A program made the position numbers and the translations under genes. A stretch of 64,000 bases of DNA from assembly GCA_029851415.1 (NCBI GenBank), contig CM056741.1:160815685-160879684 (forward strand), given 5' to 3'. Positions 1-12,664 of this stretch are shown one piece after another. The notes under the pieces were generated by a model. The model saw nothing but the letters and a program-made list of their open reading frames with translations. It was not told where the DNA came from and ran no database searches. Position 1 is the first letter of the stretch. Every line of letters starts with the position of its first letter. The DNA comes from Eretmocerus hayati (Eukaryota > Arthropoda > Insecta > Hymenoptera > Aphelinidae).

Positions 1-129
1 ATCCGCAAATAACCAGATGCTCGGATCAGAAATCCTGTCAAGGGAGAAAATCAAGGGGTGAAGTGTAATGGGTCGCCGTATGGGTCAATGGGTGGATGGG
101 TTGGTGAATGGGTGTGTACGTGGTCGGGT

Positions 130-665
130 GGATGGTCTGATCTAGTCCCGTCTATTTTGGTCTAATTCGGCCTTGTTTGCTCTTATAGTATGGTCTAGTT
201 CGGTGCTAGTATAGTTCTACAACGGAAAAAGTACCGCTGGACCGCACTAGTACTGCACTAATACCGCACTAGTACCGCACTAGTATTACGCAAGTACCTC
301 TTTAGTACCGTGCGAGTACCTTGTTAGAATTTCCGTACTAGTTCGGTCTAGTTCAGTCTAGTTCGGTCTGGTTAGGCGTAATCCAGTCTACTCCGGCCTG
401 GCTCAGTCTAATTAGTTCTAGCTCAGCTTAATTCGGTATTATTCGGTCTAGTTCGGCTCAGTTCGGTCTAATTGAATCTAGTTCCGTCAAGTTTGGTCTA
501 ATTCAGTCTAATTCAGTCCAATTTGGCCCGATTTGGTGTAGTTGGATCTACTTCAATTTAATTAGTTCTATCTTACAATTAGCCTATTTTAATCGATTCG
601 GTCTAGTTTGGCCTTGTTTCATCCATTTCGGTCTTCTTTGGTCTAGTTCAGTCTAATTTGTACTT
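130..665. repeat. 10-12 bp minisatellite, TCTAGTTCGG and GTACCGCACTA units
   Basis: The stretch is built of degenerate short units, mostly variants of GTCTAGTTCGG / GTCTAATTCAG about 10-11 bases apart. A block at roughly 235-325 uses GTACCGCACTA-like units of about 11-12 bases. No open reading frame of note crosses it. The GTACCGC...ACTAG words also occur in the 80-bp satellite at the right end of the window, so the two may share ancestry; that link is inference from short word matches. Confidence 0.7.
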
Positions 666-1302
666 GTATGGCAACAATATATCACGTGGCTGTGTGGGTC
701 ATGGGTGGAATTGACTCACCTCACCGATCGATTAACTGATGGGCAATATACCACCTATTTCAACTTCGGAAGAAACCTCTTTTCAATATCATACGCCGAT
801 CATAACCCATCAGTTGGCAAATATCATTTTTGAGCGGAAAAGCATTTCAGGAGCCTCTGACTAATCAAGAATATCTACAAGCCAAACCAGTGGTGACGAG
901 AGAGGTAATAACGCTTTATCATTGTTGGGATCGACACCTAACGCATTTTTTTAATTGCAGAAAAGCCCCGAGGAAAATAATCCATTACCAATTTAAATCG
1001 CAGAAGCTAAAGGTCAACGGACCCTATGGAGAGATCCCCTTGTTGATCCTAATTTTACAATGTGAACAGATACTTCATGAGGCTAATCATCCTCGTCATT
1101 CAGGAATATTTGTCTCATATCCTCTTTTGAACATTTCTTGCTAATCCCGTACAACTCCAATTGAAAATTATTCTCACATCAGCTCCTTTTTTGATTGACC
1201 AGGATTCAGAGTATGATCTTTGTCTCATGAGCATGTTTCCACGCCCTTATCATCTGCTGATATAACAAGGTACTTAAAACCATTACGCAAAAAATTGCTC
1301 AC
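666..1302. other. No feature recognised
   Basis: AT-rich unique-looking sequence. A 104-codon open frame at 830-1144 (plus) has no signal peptide, family motif or flanking splice signals that I can support, so it is not called as a gene. If the exon at 1659-1303 continues, the next exon would lie in or beyond this stretch, but I could not identify it. Confidence 0.5.
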
Positions 1303-1659
1303 CTGTCGACAACATGTCGCAGCAGTTGTTGCAGTAATTTAGCCCCGGACGAGTCGGCGGTGGCAATCAAACGACAGATCGAGGTTTCTTCGCAGGTATC
1401 CTCAGAATTGTAGATACCGGTCAATTCTTCGTCAGACGAAATACTGCTGCTGATACTGCTACTACCGTCCGGGCGTTGATGGTTCTTATGTTCGGCACTG
1501 AGGTCGTTGCCCCGTAATTTCGAGAGGACGATGTTTGGCTCGCTGGTGACAAGTAATTTCAGTTGTGTAGTCTTTGATCTCACGTTATTGCCTCTATTTT
1601 CTTTCTTTCTTTTTCTGAGATGTTCCTGATGCGTTGAGATTTTCTCGCGTGTACTATGA
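1303..1659 (-). CDS. Coding-like internal exon of unknown gene
   Basis: On the minus strand an open frame runs from a possible acceptor (AG at 1661-1660, or AG at 1655-1654) to a strong donor, CGACAG|GTGAGC, with the last exon base at 1303. The frame encodes about 118 residues: a basic stretch (RKRKKE), then a Ser-rich acidic stretch and a leucine-rich tail ending near HVVD. It is visibly richer in G and C than its surroundings and has no in-frame ATG, so it reads as an internal exon. Its entry phase (one base completing a codon) matches the exit phase of gene A exon 4 (4364), so it could be an alternative 3' part of gene A or part of another gene. The acceptor has a poor pyrimidine tract. 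Product unknown. Confidence 0.4.
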
Positions 1660-4199
1660 CTTTATTGATGCACAGGGTATGACGCACGCGTGTTTTTTAA
1701 ATTATATTTTATCATTTTCTCGTGATTTTATTGTAACTCAGAATTTTATGTTACAGCCGAAACAACATTTTTTTCTCTAAATCTGAGTTGACACTTGGTT
1801 CAATAAGCTTGGAATTGAACATTTTACGTCTAATTTTGATGAGATCATCTGAGACAGTGAAATGTTGACCTGGTGGTTGAGTCAAGTTATTGCAGATTTA
1901 AATAACCGAGGGAGATTTCTGATCGGTATCAAAAAACTGGGTGAGCAAGCATTTGATATGAGTGTCACGAGGATATCAAAACCTGATGAATTTGAGAGAT
2001 TTTTTGAAACAGACTTGAAATTTAATATGATGAAGAGATTTTAGAGAAAATGGTGATTTTGGAGTCTATTTTCTTTTGAGAAAATTCTAATCGAAAAGAG
2101 AGTTAGAATTCTCGCCCGGCGAATTAATCGTCCTAACTGATACTTCCGCGTGGCATGCTTGAGGACCTCTCATTTTGGAAAATCATTCGGTTCTACAACT
2201 CCACTCAGATCGAAAAATTGACTGTATGATGAAGGGTGAACTGGTTTCGTATTCTCAAATTCAAGAGGTTTTTTTATTACAATGTGTTTTTGACTGAACT
2301 TAACCTGCCTTGATCCACATATTTTTTTTAGAAAAATTCAAATTTATACATCTAACTGAAATGATCCTCCGAAGCTTTGCATTGTTTTCATCTTGGAGGA
2401 ATTGTTTACTATCTTAAAGATGCTTGCAAAATAGTTTACAGTTTTCAACTTTCAGTGGTCTCCATAGACCAAGACTTATCTCAAAATGTAATTGATGAAT
2501 TTTTTGCTCGTGAATGAGATATTCATCAACTATTTGATCTAATAGGCAACTTATTCTGACAAGGCCAAGGCTACTCAAGCCAAAAAATGAAATGAGGTTA
2601 CTCGTTAGACCAAGTGAAAATAGTTACTCATAAATATGCAGGAATGAACTAAGCCGAAATAAAAATAATTTCAAAACTGCAAGATCAAATCAGTCTTCAT
2701 CGGGTTGTAAAATTACCAAGTAACTTATGGCATATTTAAACGTCAATATAGCGAGAGTGGTGCTTGAGCTTTTGGTGGTACGAGAGTTTGATATGTTGAA
2801 GTACTTTCACATCCTCTTCGGAGGATATGAAAGTCTTGCGCTTAGAAACCTGCATTACCAGCCAGCAGTAAATCTTATCTTGATAATTTTTTATTCACAT
2901 AATATCAGAAATCAATTAATATTCTTATAATAATAGGGGAAATTTAACTTTCACTCAATGATGTGTACTTACGATCCAAACAAGCTATAATATGCTAAAA
3001 AGATGAATTATAGTTATCATGCTTACGTTTGAGATGTGTTGACAACTTTTGGCGATAACAGAGCAAAAAGAAGACCCAGTGGCAGGAATGCACCAACCAA
3101 ATGGAGTATTTTCTTCCATGGTGAGACGCTGTAATTCAATACAATATAATTTAAGGGTTAAATTTTGTTGGATGAAATCTTGGATTAATCATTACTCCAA
3201 TAAAACAAATAAGTTACAACAAAAAGACTCTGAAGAGATTATTCTCGACTGAATGTGTGGTTATACTCAGAGATATGAATGAGAATGGTTATAAAACTTG
3301 CGGCTATAAAATACTGTTAGCATGAGATCGCGTAACTATATCGAAAAACTATATTACTCTTCACGAGAATTCAATACTTGTTAACCTCTCATGCTAAAAA
3401 TTTAACAGTTAGGCCATACTCCAGATTAGATGGAATGAAACAACGAATATCCGAGAATCTCCAATGAATGATTCCCCAAAATGTGACAAAAGATCTAACA
3501 AAATAAAAAAAGCTCAAAAATGATGAATGCGATATGACTATGCCTCTAGAGTTAGTTTTGATACACTAATTTCCACAGACACCAAGATGAGTGAACTTCT
3601 ATTTTACTTTCTATGATTTATCTTCTATTTTCATCCCAGAATTGAGATGGTAGTTGAAAAGTACTTACACGGAAATATCAACCAACTTCGGTACAAGATT
3701 TCGGATAAAACACGCGAAATCCTTTCAAAAGACTGACTCTACAAATTTTGTTCATTAAAAATGCAGATTGAACACATCCGTCATGATATTACATCTATCT
3801 GAAATATTCGACTCAATTTCCTTATGAATACCCTGAAAGCAAGGATCTGCCGAGGGTAAAACTAAAATTTTTATATTAAGGCCATGGCCAAATGAGATCA
3901 AAGGCTAAGTGCCTGATTATATGATTCTCAACAAAATTCCAACGAGATTTGTCTTGATTGATTTGTCTTGAATAATAGACATTAGTAATAATCAATCAGT
4001 TGCATTCGAGTTCCTGTCTGAATATCTTCATTCGAGCCGGAACGACAATTCATTTTTGCTACTGATGCCTCATAAAAATTGTATTGTCTAAACTATCTAA
4101 AATTCAAAAAGAACTACCAAAAAATCATTAGACGAGAAATTTTTAGTAATTTCAGCTTCTGATTTCACAATAATCTCGAGATTAACACTATTTTGGCAA
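1660..4199. other. No feature recognised; intergenic or long intron
   Basis: About 2.5 kb of AT-rich sequence with only short, unsupported open frames. On the minus strand AATAAA occurs at 1666-1661. If gene A uses the exon at 1659-1303, this stretch is an intron; if gene A ends at 4200, it is 3' flanking DNA. I cannot decide from the sequence. Confidence 0.4.
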
Positions 4200-7100
4200 T
4201 TAGAAACATCTGATTCGTCCATTTTCAGCGAGAACTCTACGAAATAGAGAGTTGAAATGTCGACAATCCGCCCATTCCCTTGAAAACAAATACTCATTTG
4301 AGAAAATAATGTTCAAAATCAATATAAATTCTTGAACTCTTGGAGAAAAAAAGGAAACAATACCTTCTTGCATGATGCTCATATAGTAGAGGGTACTGTT
4401 GTTCATAATGATTATAATCCACATGTTCAGGTAGTATGTAAGGCGTTTCTTGATGATCATAAACTGATGGCTGATAATAATCGTAATTCAATTGTTGAGC
4501 TTTTGCCATATCATGAGATGTCACGTAGATAACTGTTTTTGGTTTTTCAAAGGAATCCAAAGTCGTTGCTTGGTATGAAATTGGATGAACATTGATAACC
4601 ATTTCTGGTCTAACTATTTTTTCATCTACATAAGCCGATGGTTGAATGTGACTTGGCTGATGCTGCAAATGATGACTTTGTATCTGAAACCCGAAAAAGA
4701 AAGATAATTTGACAACGAAATCCAAGACGAAATTCTATCATGAATTCATAGTGGCTTAGAGGATCCTATGATAATAATTGAGCAATCATATTGATCATGC
4801 TATGTCAAAAAAATTTTATATAAAAATTCGTACCACCGGTAGAATAGCTGATTCATGATGAGGCGGCGGGTGCACATTGATTTCGTGAACTTTTGCTGGT
4901 CTGATCTCGTAATTTGAATACTGTTGATGATTATTTCCATAATCATCAAATGCATAATGAGTTACGAGTTTGTTCCTTTGCTGTCCAACTAATGCTTGAT
5001 CGACCACGTGTTCCGATGCCACATTATTTCGGTTGTTGATATCAAAAGCTTTTTCACCTTTGACATTGCCGTTTACCTGAGGTTGTCTTACATTTTGCTT
5101 GGTGGCATCATCTATTGGCCTTACAAAATTTTCAACTTTTTGCGATGGCCGGAATGCGGATTGTGCTTTTGGCTCTTGGACTAGTTTTACGTTGTCCGAG
5201 CCATTTTCAAACTAGAACAGAATTTTGGGCTTTTGATCCTTGCGAATTTTTCGTACAAAATTTCTATCTCATGCATATTAGGAGTATAATTTTCAACACA
5301 AGCAAATGCTTTCCTGATCGTGTAAAATTATTCATGGAATTAATTTTCAGAATTTCACATTTTATGGAAAGATTGGCAGAAATTGTTATGAGTTTCGTGA
5401 TTTTCATTAAACTTGGGCATTATCACTCTGGAAAATTCAGATACAATCTCAAAAACATGGACAAAAAACGTGAACCAATACCTGATGATGAGTGAAAATT
5501 TGAAATAGCCATACCTCATGTCTCAAATGTGTTATCTTGTCTTGTTATTACAATGAACAATTTCTGAGTAAAAATTAAAATCGATGCAACCACCATGATT
5601 TAAAAAAAAGTACAAAGAATTCTAAATAAAGGCAATTACATTTCGCACTGACCCATCATTGAAATCATCTCATTATCAGTAATTACGTTGGTAGCAGAGT
5701 ATTCATAGGCTAACTAGAAAATTAAAGGTTTTGAATCTCACCTTAATCGTTCGCACACTGTTGAAAGGTGAACCAGATCGATTTCGAGCGTTAGCCAATT
5801 GAGGAGGATCAACGTTAAATAGTCCGCTTTGCTGTTTGTCGAGATCAATCGGAGGTACCGATAATGTACCAATTGGTCCGAGATGGAAGCTTGGCATGAA
5901 ACCTGTATTATTCGTCTCATTGGCCGAAGTCACGTTTCTCTCGATTCTTTGATCAGCTACCTTCCTGCGCTCATTCAAGCAAATGCATTAGCCAAACGAT
6001 CAATTTACAGCTCGTTATCGATGCCTCATCAAATTGCTCTTGACCACGAATCGTTGCCTTGCCGTTAAAGAAAAAAAAGAAAAAAAAATTACGAAACTGG
6101 GTCTAAAAATGTTACGGTAACATGAAATTTTGATTTTATCTATTCTCTCTAATAGGATAGTATCCTCTCATCCTACTGTGCTTTCTTCGCCGATTTTCTT
6201 TTTAGCTTGATCTTTCTTTACATCACTTATGTACGGGAATAATATGTAATCATGTTATGTGGAAACGGTTTCTGCAATAGGTAGCTCTGGATTTACTTCA
6301 TATCTTGGATAAAATCTAATCTCAACAAGGCTTAACCGTATCATCTCCTGATGAAAATGAATATATATTTCATGGGTGGTCCATGTATGTACATACGGTT
6401 TATTGGCAGAGAATGTTGGAATGGATCCGTTAAGATATGTAGTTAGGTGATCGTTTCTCGTAACTGATGACTCCAATGAAATGTGATGGTCCCGATAAAG
6501 ATCTTTTTGATGTGTAGTTTTAATCCTACTTAATATTTTCTGATCGTGACGCAGATTCTACTACTGTGATACAGAGTTGCTCCTATTCAATTCCTCTTGA
6601 AGCAGAAAAAGTCCAGGAGCACAATTTTCATACACGACATTCAACTCAATTAAGACATTACCAAAAGAACCTTTAGAGCCTGATACATTACGTCACTGTT
6701 GAACAATGATTCATTGTTAAATATTTCATTGTCTTGAAATGTATTTCGTACTCGAATCATCAATTGTGCAGGTGAGCTTGTCTCAAAATCAATCTGAAGC
6801 TCCCGCACAATGCCACACCTTCGGTTCACATTATCATGATTTTTATGATGTGAAATTGTATGATTCAGAAAATATATCACAGAGTCTCGACTACTGAATA
6901 CAATTTCAGCCATCAAGCCTAACTAACCATATTAAAAGAATAATGTACAAAAAATCATGATAGCAAGACTCAATTTTTTTTATTCTTGAGTGACTAGTTT
7001 TTTCTTTGCTTTCGAGGCGATTGCGAAGGATTAATCGGTATCAAAAAATATATATATATATATATTTCCTGCCATCCCCGCAACTTCTTCTCGGCTGATA

Positions 7101-7923
7101 ATTTCTTAGCTTTAGCTACAGGCAAGATTTGAAATCATCCTAGCAATGCGAAAAATATATTTTTTACTACCACTCATTCTGTGAGTAAATGCGAGAATTG
7201 TGTGTCATCCGTACGTCTAAGAAATTCAACAGAATACTCCACAATATGCAAGTGATGAGAATAATTTTGACATGCTGAAGGATGATTTTTTTTCGAGCCA
7301 AATATCGTGAAGCAAATCATCAGAACGATGGAAGACTTATTATTAGATTTTGTGTCCATGTTTGCAATTTTTTCTTCATTTCTTGAGAAAGTGTGCACAA
7401 TAATAAAAAATTCGTGAAAAATCCCCTTCATATTCACAGAAGGTTCAAATTGTTATCTTGCATTTCTTGTGCGTAAAACGAGCCTCTTTGATGGAATCTT
7501 CACTTTCAATTGCATCTGTTCAGATTGTTTTAGTGATGAGCCTCCAGAGGTGGTCTTTTCGAAACACTAGTGCCTAATTTCATTCAAATTGCACACTTGG
7601 ATAAGTCCTAACCTTAAGTAAATAAGTAAGAACTTCAGAACTAGCAAAATTAGGGAACATTTTTTCACTAACCGGCTTTCAGCAGGGGCTTGCACAGTCC
7701 ACAATGGTGTCAACAACGGGGCAGCTTCAATCGAAAACTGAGGTGGTCCAGTATCCCCCTTATCACCAATTCGTCTTTTCAACGTCGTCGTAATCCTTTC
7801 CTGTCCATTTTCAAAACCATAGACATCCAGTACCACCACCAGCAACACTACGAAAACCGTTTGAGCAAGAAAATACGTAAGCGACAGGAACGGCTTCAGG
7901 GATGAGCCGGAAATCCTCGTCAT
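4200..7923 (-). CDS. Gene A: secreted Tyr/His/Gln-rich protein of unknown function
   Basis: Coding exons (minus): 7923-7673, 5964-5742, 5211-4834, 4683-4364 and a proposed terminal exon 4236-4200. Phases agree at every junction (2/1, 0, 0, 2/1), giving 402 residues. The start is the ATG at 7923; residues about 12-36 form a strong hydrophobic signal or anchor segment, followed by a dibasic KRR near 50. The rest is hydrophilic: Asn/Ser-rich in exon 2 and Tyr/His/Gln-rich in exons 3 and 4. A motif recurs at the exon 3 end (IRPAKVHEINVHP) and exon 4 start (VRPEMVINVHP). No enzyme domain or cysteine framework is visible. Introns are about 1.7 kb, 530, 150 and 127 bases. The first four exons are well supported; the 37-base last exon (acceptor after ctctatttcgtag, then 11 codons and TAA) is less certain, since the exon at 1659-1303 fits the same phase. 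I do not recognise the family. Confidence 0.7.
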
Positions 7924-7971
7924 GACGTCACCGCTTACAAACTTGAAGCCTTTCGGGATGAGCAAAATACT

Positions 7972-8008
7972 CGACCCCTAGATATATCGGATGTAAGTCC
8001 TATATAAT
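7972..8008 (-). promoter_or_regulatory. Possible TATA promoter of gene A
   Basis: Reading the minus strand, TTATATAGG lies at 8008-7998, about 80 bases before the gene A ATG at 7923. A start about 30 bases beyond it would give a 5' leader of roughly 50 bases without an intron. This rests on position and TATA-like sequence alone. Confidence 0.3.
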
Positions 8009-8686
8009 AATACGAATACGATGCGACTAGTAAGCCGCTTCAGGGCGGAATGCGCGCAAAAAGCTGGTAGACCATAGTACGGAGTCCCTCTTATGGCTAG
8101 TTTTCTTCAAGTTAGACGGACGGACGGACGGACCATCTCTAGTTGACAAGTGCAAAAAGCATGAAACTGCAATGCTTTTTCTCCCCGCTCATTGTTGTAC
8201 ACAGATAACTGGGCCCAGCGAAACGTCACGCTTGTTAGATCGGCTAGCCTATGGACGAAGATGGTAGATATCTATAGCTACATGCTGATGTGCATGTACC
8301 GGACTGACTTGATTTTCACCGGTAGTGATTCAGGAATTGTTTTTAGGTAATGTGATGGGTATGGGGTAAGTAAGGATGAATCGATGATCGCCCGTTGACC
8401 TGGAGGTCCGATTTACGAGTAATGGTAGATTCCTGCAATTTTCGGTGTGCGTATATATGTTGTAGGCCGATATAATCTTCAGGCCATTAGAATTTCATTA
8501 GCGTAAGAAGTATCCCAGAAGTTTGTTTGAACAGTGATTTTGCATTCAACACTATTCCAGCCCTCCTGTCACCGATCACCAAGAAGGTAATAGTACTATC
8601 ATCTCCTCGGAATCAATAACAAGAGGGTAAAAAAAACCACTTTCTAAGCAATACTGCTCAGTGTTGCACAGTACGTAAAATCCTGA
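8009..8686. other. Upstream flank of gene A with a GGAC microsatellite
   Basis: A short run of GGAC repeats sits at about 8115-8132. Otherwise I see no gene or repeat. The flank is somewhat richer in G and C than the intergenic DNA farther right and could hold regulatory sites, but none is recognisable. Confidence 0.5.
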
Positions 8687-8925
8687 GGATGCGTACACAA
8701 GTGCTCATATGCAGTGCACACGTGCATATGTGACGCTCATCAAATCAAAGCCTAAAACAGACGGAATCCGTTGAAATCTGCTTTAGATCATTCGGTAACG
8801 GAGCAAAGACATAAACCGATTCAAATTAGTAATTCTTTGATGCGAGCCCTCCAATCTTTGCTCAAGTTCGATAAGCTGCACATGTGCACGTGAGCAGTGC
8901 ATATGCATCATTTGTGGACACACCC
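8687..8925. mobile_element. Hairpin MITE, diverged copy of the 44000 element
   Basis: The ends are inverted repeats of about 27 bases (GGATGCGTACACAAG... at left, ...TTTGTGGACACACCC at right) that match the ends of the element at 44000-44306. Both elements also share CACGTG/GTGCAC-rich subterminal blocks. Flanking trinucleotides are TGA and TAA, close to the TTA pair around the other copy. It has no coding capacity. A three-base target duplication of this kind is known for PIF/Harbinger elements; that assignment is inference. Confidence 0.6.
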
Positions 8926-10954
8926 TAATGGCCTGACAATTCATGAAATATACAAATAAGATCATTGCAGCTATAATGATCGACCCTTTGCGATCCAGGC
9001 TATCTCAAAACAAATATACGGATTCCAAAAATGAGTTAGTCCCTACCCACTGAGAATCTCTGGTACCTCATAGGAGTTTTTTTATCGTAATCCGTGATGT
9101 TGATACAAACTTTTTTTTAGCAAATCGGACATGAATTTAAATTTGATAATAATTTGAGGAGCTAATGAATCAACATTTTACTCCGCTCGTGTTAACGTTT
9201 TACTGTGATGAATGATTGATCGTACCAGGCTCATCGAACATTTAATAAAATTTCATAAAACTGACAGTTTTGAAACTGAAAGCAAGTACAGTATCAGATC
9301 GCAAAATGCGAATGTAACAGAAAAATACTTCTACTTTCTATATCATCGTAGGGGCAGACTTTGAAGTATGATCACGATTTTTCTCATTCCGAGTCTCATT
9401 CTACCAAATTTTATAAGCAATGACCAATTCATTTGAAGGATCCATAGTGGCATAAAATGGTACCAAACGCGATAACTCACGATAACTTGGATCTCAACTC
9501 AAGAAAAAAAATCTCCCTTAGAGAGATCTCAATGACACAGTTCTAGATAAACGCTTTGTGAACAACGAAAGTAGAAAATATACAGACTATAGTATCTCTA
9601 AATCGCGTCATTTAGTCATCTCTGCTCTGGATTCTCCCGAGCTAATTTGACTTAATGACGAAAAATTTTTACTTTCTACAGACCTTGAGTCCATGAGTCG
9701 AGGGTATAAAATTTCTACGTTTGTTTTCTCGCATTATACCCGAAACGGAGGAAGCAAATATGCCGCAACAGCGAGCGCATCGTTATGCTAATACGCTTAG
9801 AATAAAAAAAATGAACGACTTACGAGAACGTATTCACTTTCGAATGAATGAACTTGGGAAATGTCTCGAGAGAAGGATGAAAGTAAAAGGATGCTCTCAA
9901 TATATGTAAAAAGAACAAAACGTGTAACTTGCTTACTGCAGACTCTTGATGGAGATAGCGGGTTTCTCGTGCTTTGGAGTTTCATTCGATTTGAATAGAA
10001 AGTATCTCGTGAACATCTTACTTGGTCGTATTGGCATCGAACTTGTGGTTTAAATAAGAAAGTATAGCATCTGGCTAGGTGTCGGCGATGCTGTATCGTT
10101 CTGTCTTACCATAGCCTGACTGTTTCTACTTATATTCATTCGATCTCGTTTCAACACTCATCGAGTACTTTTGACATGACTGGAGCAGCCTCTAAATTTT
10201 TCACTATTTTTTCATTACTTTGTGTATTTAAAGTCTGGATTCGTATCATCATTAGTTTTATCTGTCGGCTTATGAAATTATTAGGCAGAAAGTACATTAG
10301 TCGTTCAGTTAGATGATTCATTACCAGCAAAAACCATATTGGTCATCTGGATAGCACCAATGACAGCCTCACAGAAAATCGAAAATGATCTATTCAAAAG
10401 AGTGAAGGGTTCCATTGAATTTCTTTCTTTTCTGCGATACTGATGCGGATTTTAGCTCAAATAATAGTTTCTCTCGCAATCTATTTCCGAGTTGTAACAT
10501 ATTTTGTGAGTAACAATTATCTGTGGATGTGGTTTCCTTTTTGTTCCAAACAAATTCTCCACCTCGAATGGAGTAGAATCCAGTACAACATATTTTTTGT
10601 CATCTCATTCCACATGGAAATTTGCAGTTTTTGACAATTTTTGAATTCACTGACGAAGCAAAAAAATTCGTGAGGTGATTGAAAATTTCTAGATCAGAAG
10701 TAGCCACGGAAAAGCTGAGTCTGGATTCTGGTTCCACGTTAATATATTCTACGCGAAATTTGTATCTCATGACAATTCTAGAGGCCGGTGGAGACCTGAA
10801 GCGCAAGGCAGAAGACAAGAGTAATAATAGTAGATCGTATTACACCAGAATAATTACAGTAGAACTTGGTTGTAACGGGCAAGTAAATTTTCTAAACTTG
10901 TTTGGTCAATATACTGAATGGAAGGATTCAACCTCTTATACTGAACAATTTCTC
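8926..10954. other. No gene recognised; possible pogo-like end at 10857
   Basis: AT-rich sequence with only short unsupported frames. At 10857-10882 the words CAGTAGAACTTGG...TGTAACG resemble the terminal repeat of the pogo-type MITE at 28913, but I found no matching opposite end, so this is at most a solitary, decayed end. Confidence 0.45.
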
Positions 10955-11155
10955 CACGGTGGGCTTGAACTGTCGGGTTATTTGATCTGTAGATAACTTC
11001 TGAGATTGTTGTGAGGTATGATTCCGGAGCGCTTCAGGATCATCCTCCATCGTCGACCAAAATCGCAAATCGGGCCGTTTTTGGAAAATTAAAGTTCCTG
11101 TTTTTTTTTTTTTTTTTTTTTTTTCATTAAGTGACACTTCAAGCCCACTGTAAGG
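10955..11155. mobile_element. Short inverted-repeat element with poly-T
   Basis: CACGGTGGGCTTGAA at 10955 is repeated inverted at 11131-11155 (TTCAAGCCCACTGTAAGG). The roughly 200-base interval holds a 24-base T run (11101-11124) and no open frame. Its right end is also the left end of the next, larger inverted-repeat unit, so the two share a terminus or are a composite. Confidence 0.55.
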
Positions 11156-12664
11156 TACGAGTTAGTATAGTATCTCATAATTAGGAGGTAAATAAATACA
11201 CAAAAAATTGTGGCTTCAACTGTCCAGTTATGAGATCAAAACTCCTAATAAAAGTCATGTTTTTGGAAGATTTTAAACACGAACTTTTCAGGAATTCGTA
11301 ATACCAAGGAGATTCAAGTTTTGTTCTTTAAGTTTGGAAGTTGTGTCAGCTGAAATATGACTGCAAAGTTTGTGGTATAGAACGTAGATTATAATCACGG
11401 AGTGAACCAGTACCCTTTACCTGGGGAGTAGAAAAATGTTTGAAAAAGATGGCTTTGACTGCCTCATATATATGATATCAAAATTCTCAAAAGTGAGTGA
11501 GCTTTCCTTCAGATTTCAAACTTGAATAGGATCGATATTACGATTTTCAGTGGCTTCACCTGTGAAATCCTCTGAAGCGTTTCGCCCCTCTGAAAATCAT
11601 GATCTCGTAGCTGGGCAGTCGGAGTCACAATATCCAAAAAAAATTTCTACTACCCAACCACGTCTTACTGTTGTAACTCAAGCTCATGGTTCACTCTAAT
11701 ACAAACTCTTTTCAATTTTTGTAGTCAGATTTTAGCTGACGAAAGTTCTGTGACCAAAATGCAAAACTCGAATCTGCTTGGTATCATTCACACAAATCCC
11801 ACCCATTCTTTAGAATTTCGTTCCCGTATGTAGACAGTCAAGGCCGCAATTTTTTCAAACATTTCTATACTTCACAGTTACGAGATACTGGTTCAAATCG
11901 TATTTATAGTCTACTTTAGATGCCAACTTTCCTTAAACTTCGTCATCAAATTTCAGCTTACAGAACACTTACAATCAAAATGCAAAACTCGAATCTGCTT
12001 GGTATTACTATTCTCGAGTAGGTTCACGTTTAAAATTCACACAAAATCCACTTATTCCCTTAGGATTCTAATCCCATAGTGAAGCAGTGGAAATCACAAT
12101 TTTTTCAAACATTTTCCTACTTCCAAGCTACTGGATACCGCTTTAATTCGTGCTCAAAATCTACCTTTGATGCCCCAAACTTTGGAGTCGAATTTCAGCT
12201 GAACAACTTCTAAACTTGGAGAGCAGAACTCGAATCTACTTGGTATTACCATCCTCAGTTAGGTTCGCGTTTAAATTTTACACAAAATCTACCCATTTCC
12301 TTAGGATTTTGATTCCATGGCTAAGCAGCAAAGCCACAATTATTTCAAACATTGTTTTACCCCCCTGCTACTGGACACGGGTTCAATTCCAAGATTATAA
12401 TCTCACTTTGATGCCCCAAACTTTGTAGTCAAATTTCACCTGACACAACTTCTAAACCTAAGGAGCAAAACTCGAATCTCCTTGGTATTACGATTTTTTG
12501 AAAGAATCGTGTTTAAAATCTTCTAAAAACATGATCTTTTTTAGTAACTTTGATTTCATAACTGAACAGTTGAAGCCACGATTCTTTGTGTATTTATTCA
12601 GGTTTCTATTATAAGATACTGTTCTAATTTGTACTTCACGGTGGGCTTGAAGTGTCGGTTAATG
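11131..12664. mobile_element. 1.5-kb inverted-repeat element with 241-bp tandem units
   Basis: The ends are the same inverted words as in the neighbouring small element (TTCAAGCCCACTGTAAGG at left; CACGGTGGGCTTGAAG at 12637). Inside, a unit containing GCAAAACTCGAATCT followed by CTTGGTATTA recurs at 11761, 11982, 12223 and 12464, spacings 221, 241 and 241 bases. Each unit also carries TTTTTCAAACATT, a CTACTGGATACCGGTT-like block and a TTTGTAGTCAAATTTCAGCTGA-like block. There is no coding capacity. Related units recur at 57060-57650, some inverted, so this is a dispersed family. Confidence 0.65.

Noticed and set aside
830..1144. 104-codon plus frame
   Set aside because: No motif, signal peptide or codon-level evidence; its length is within what chance allows in this much DNA.
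10857..10882. Second pogo-type MITE end
   Set aside because: Only one diverged terminus found, with no opposite end or TA-bounded unit.
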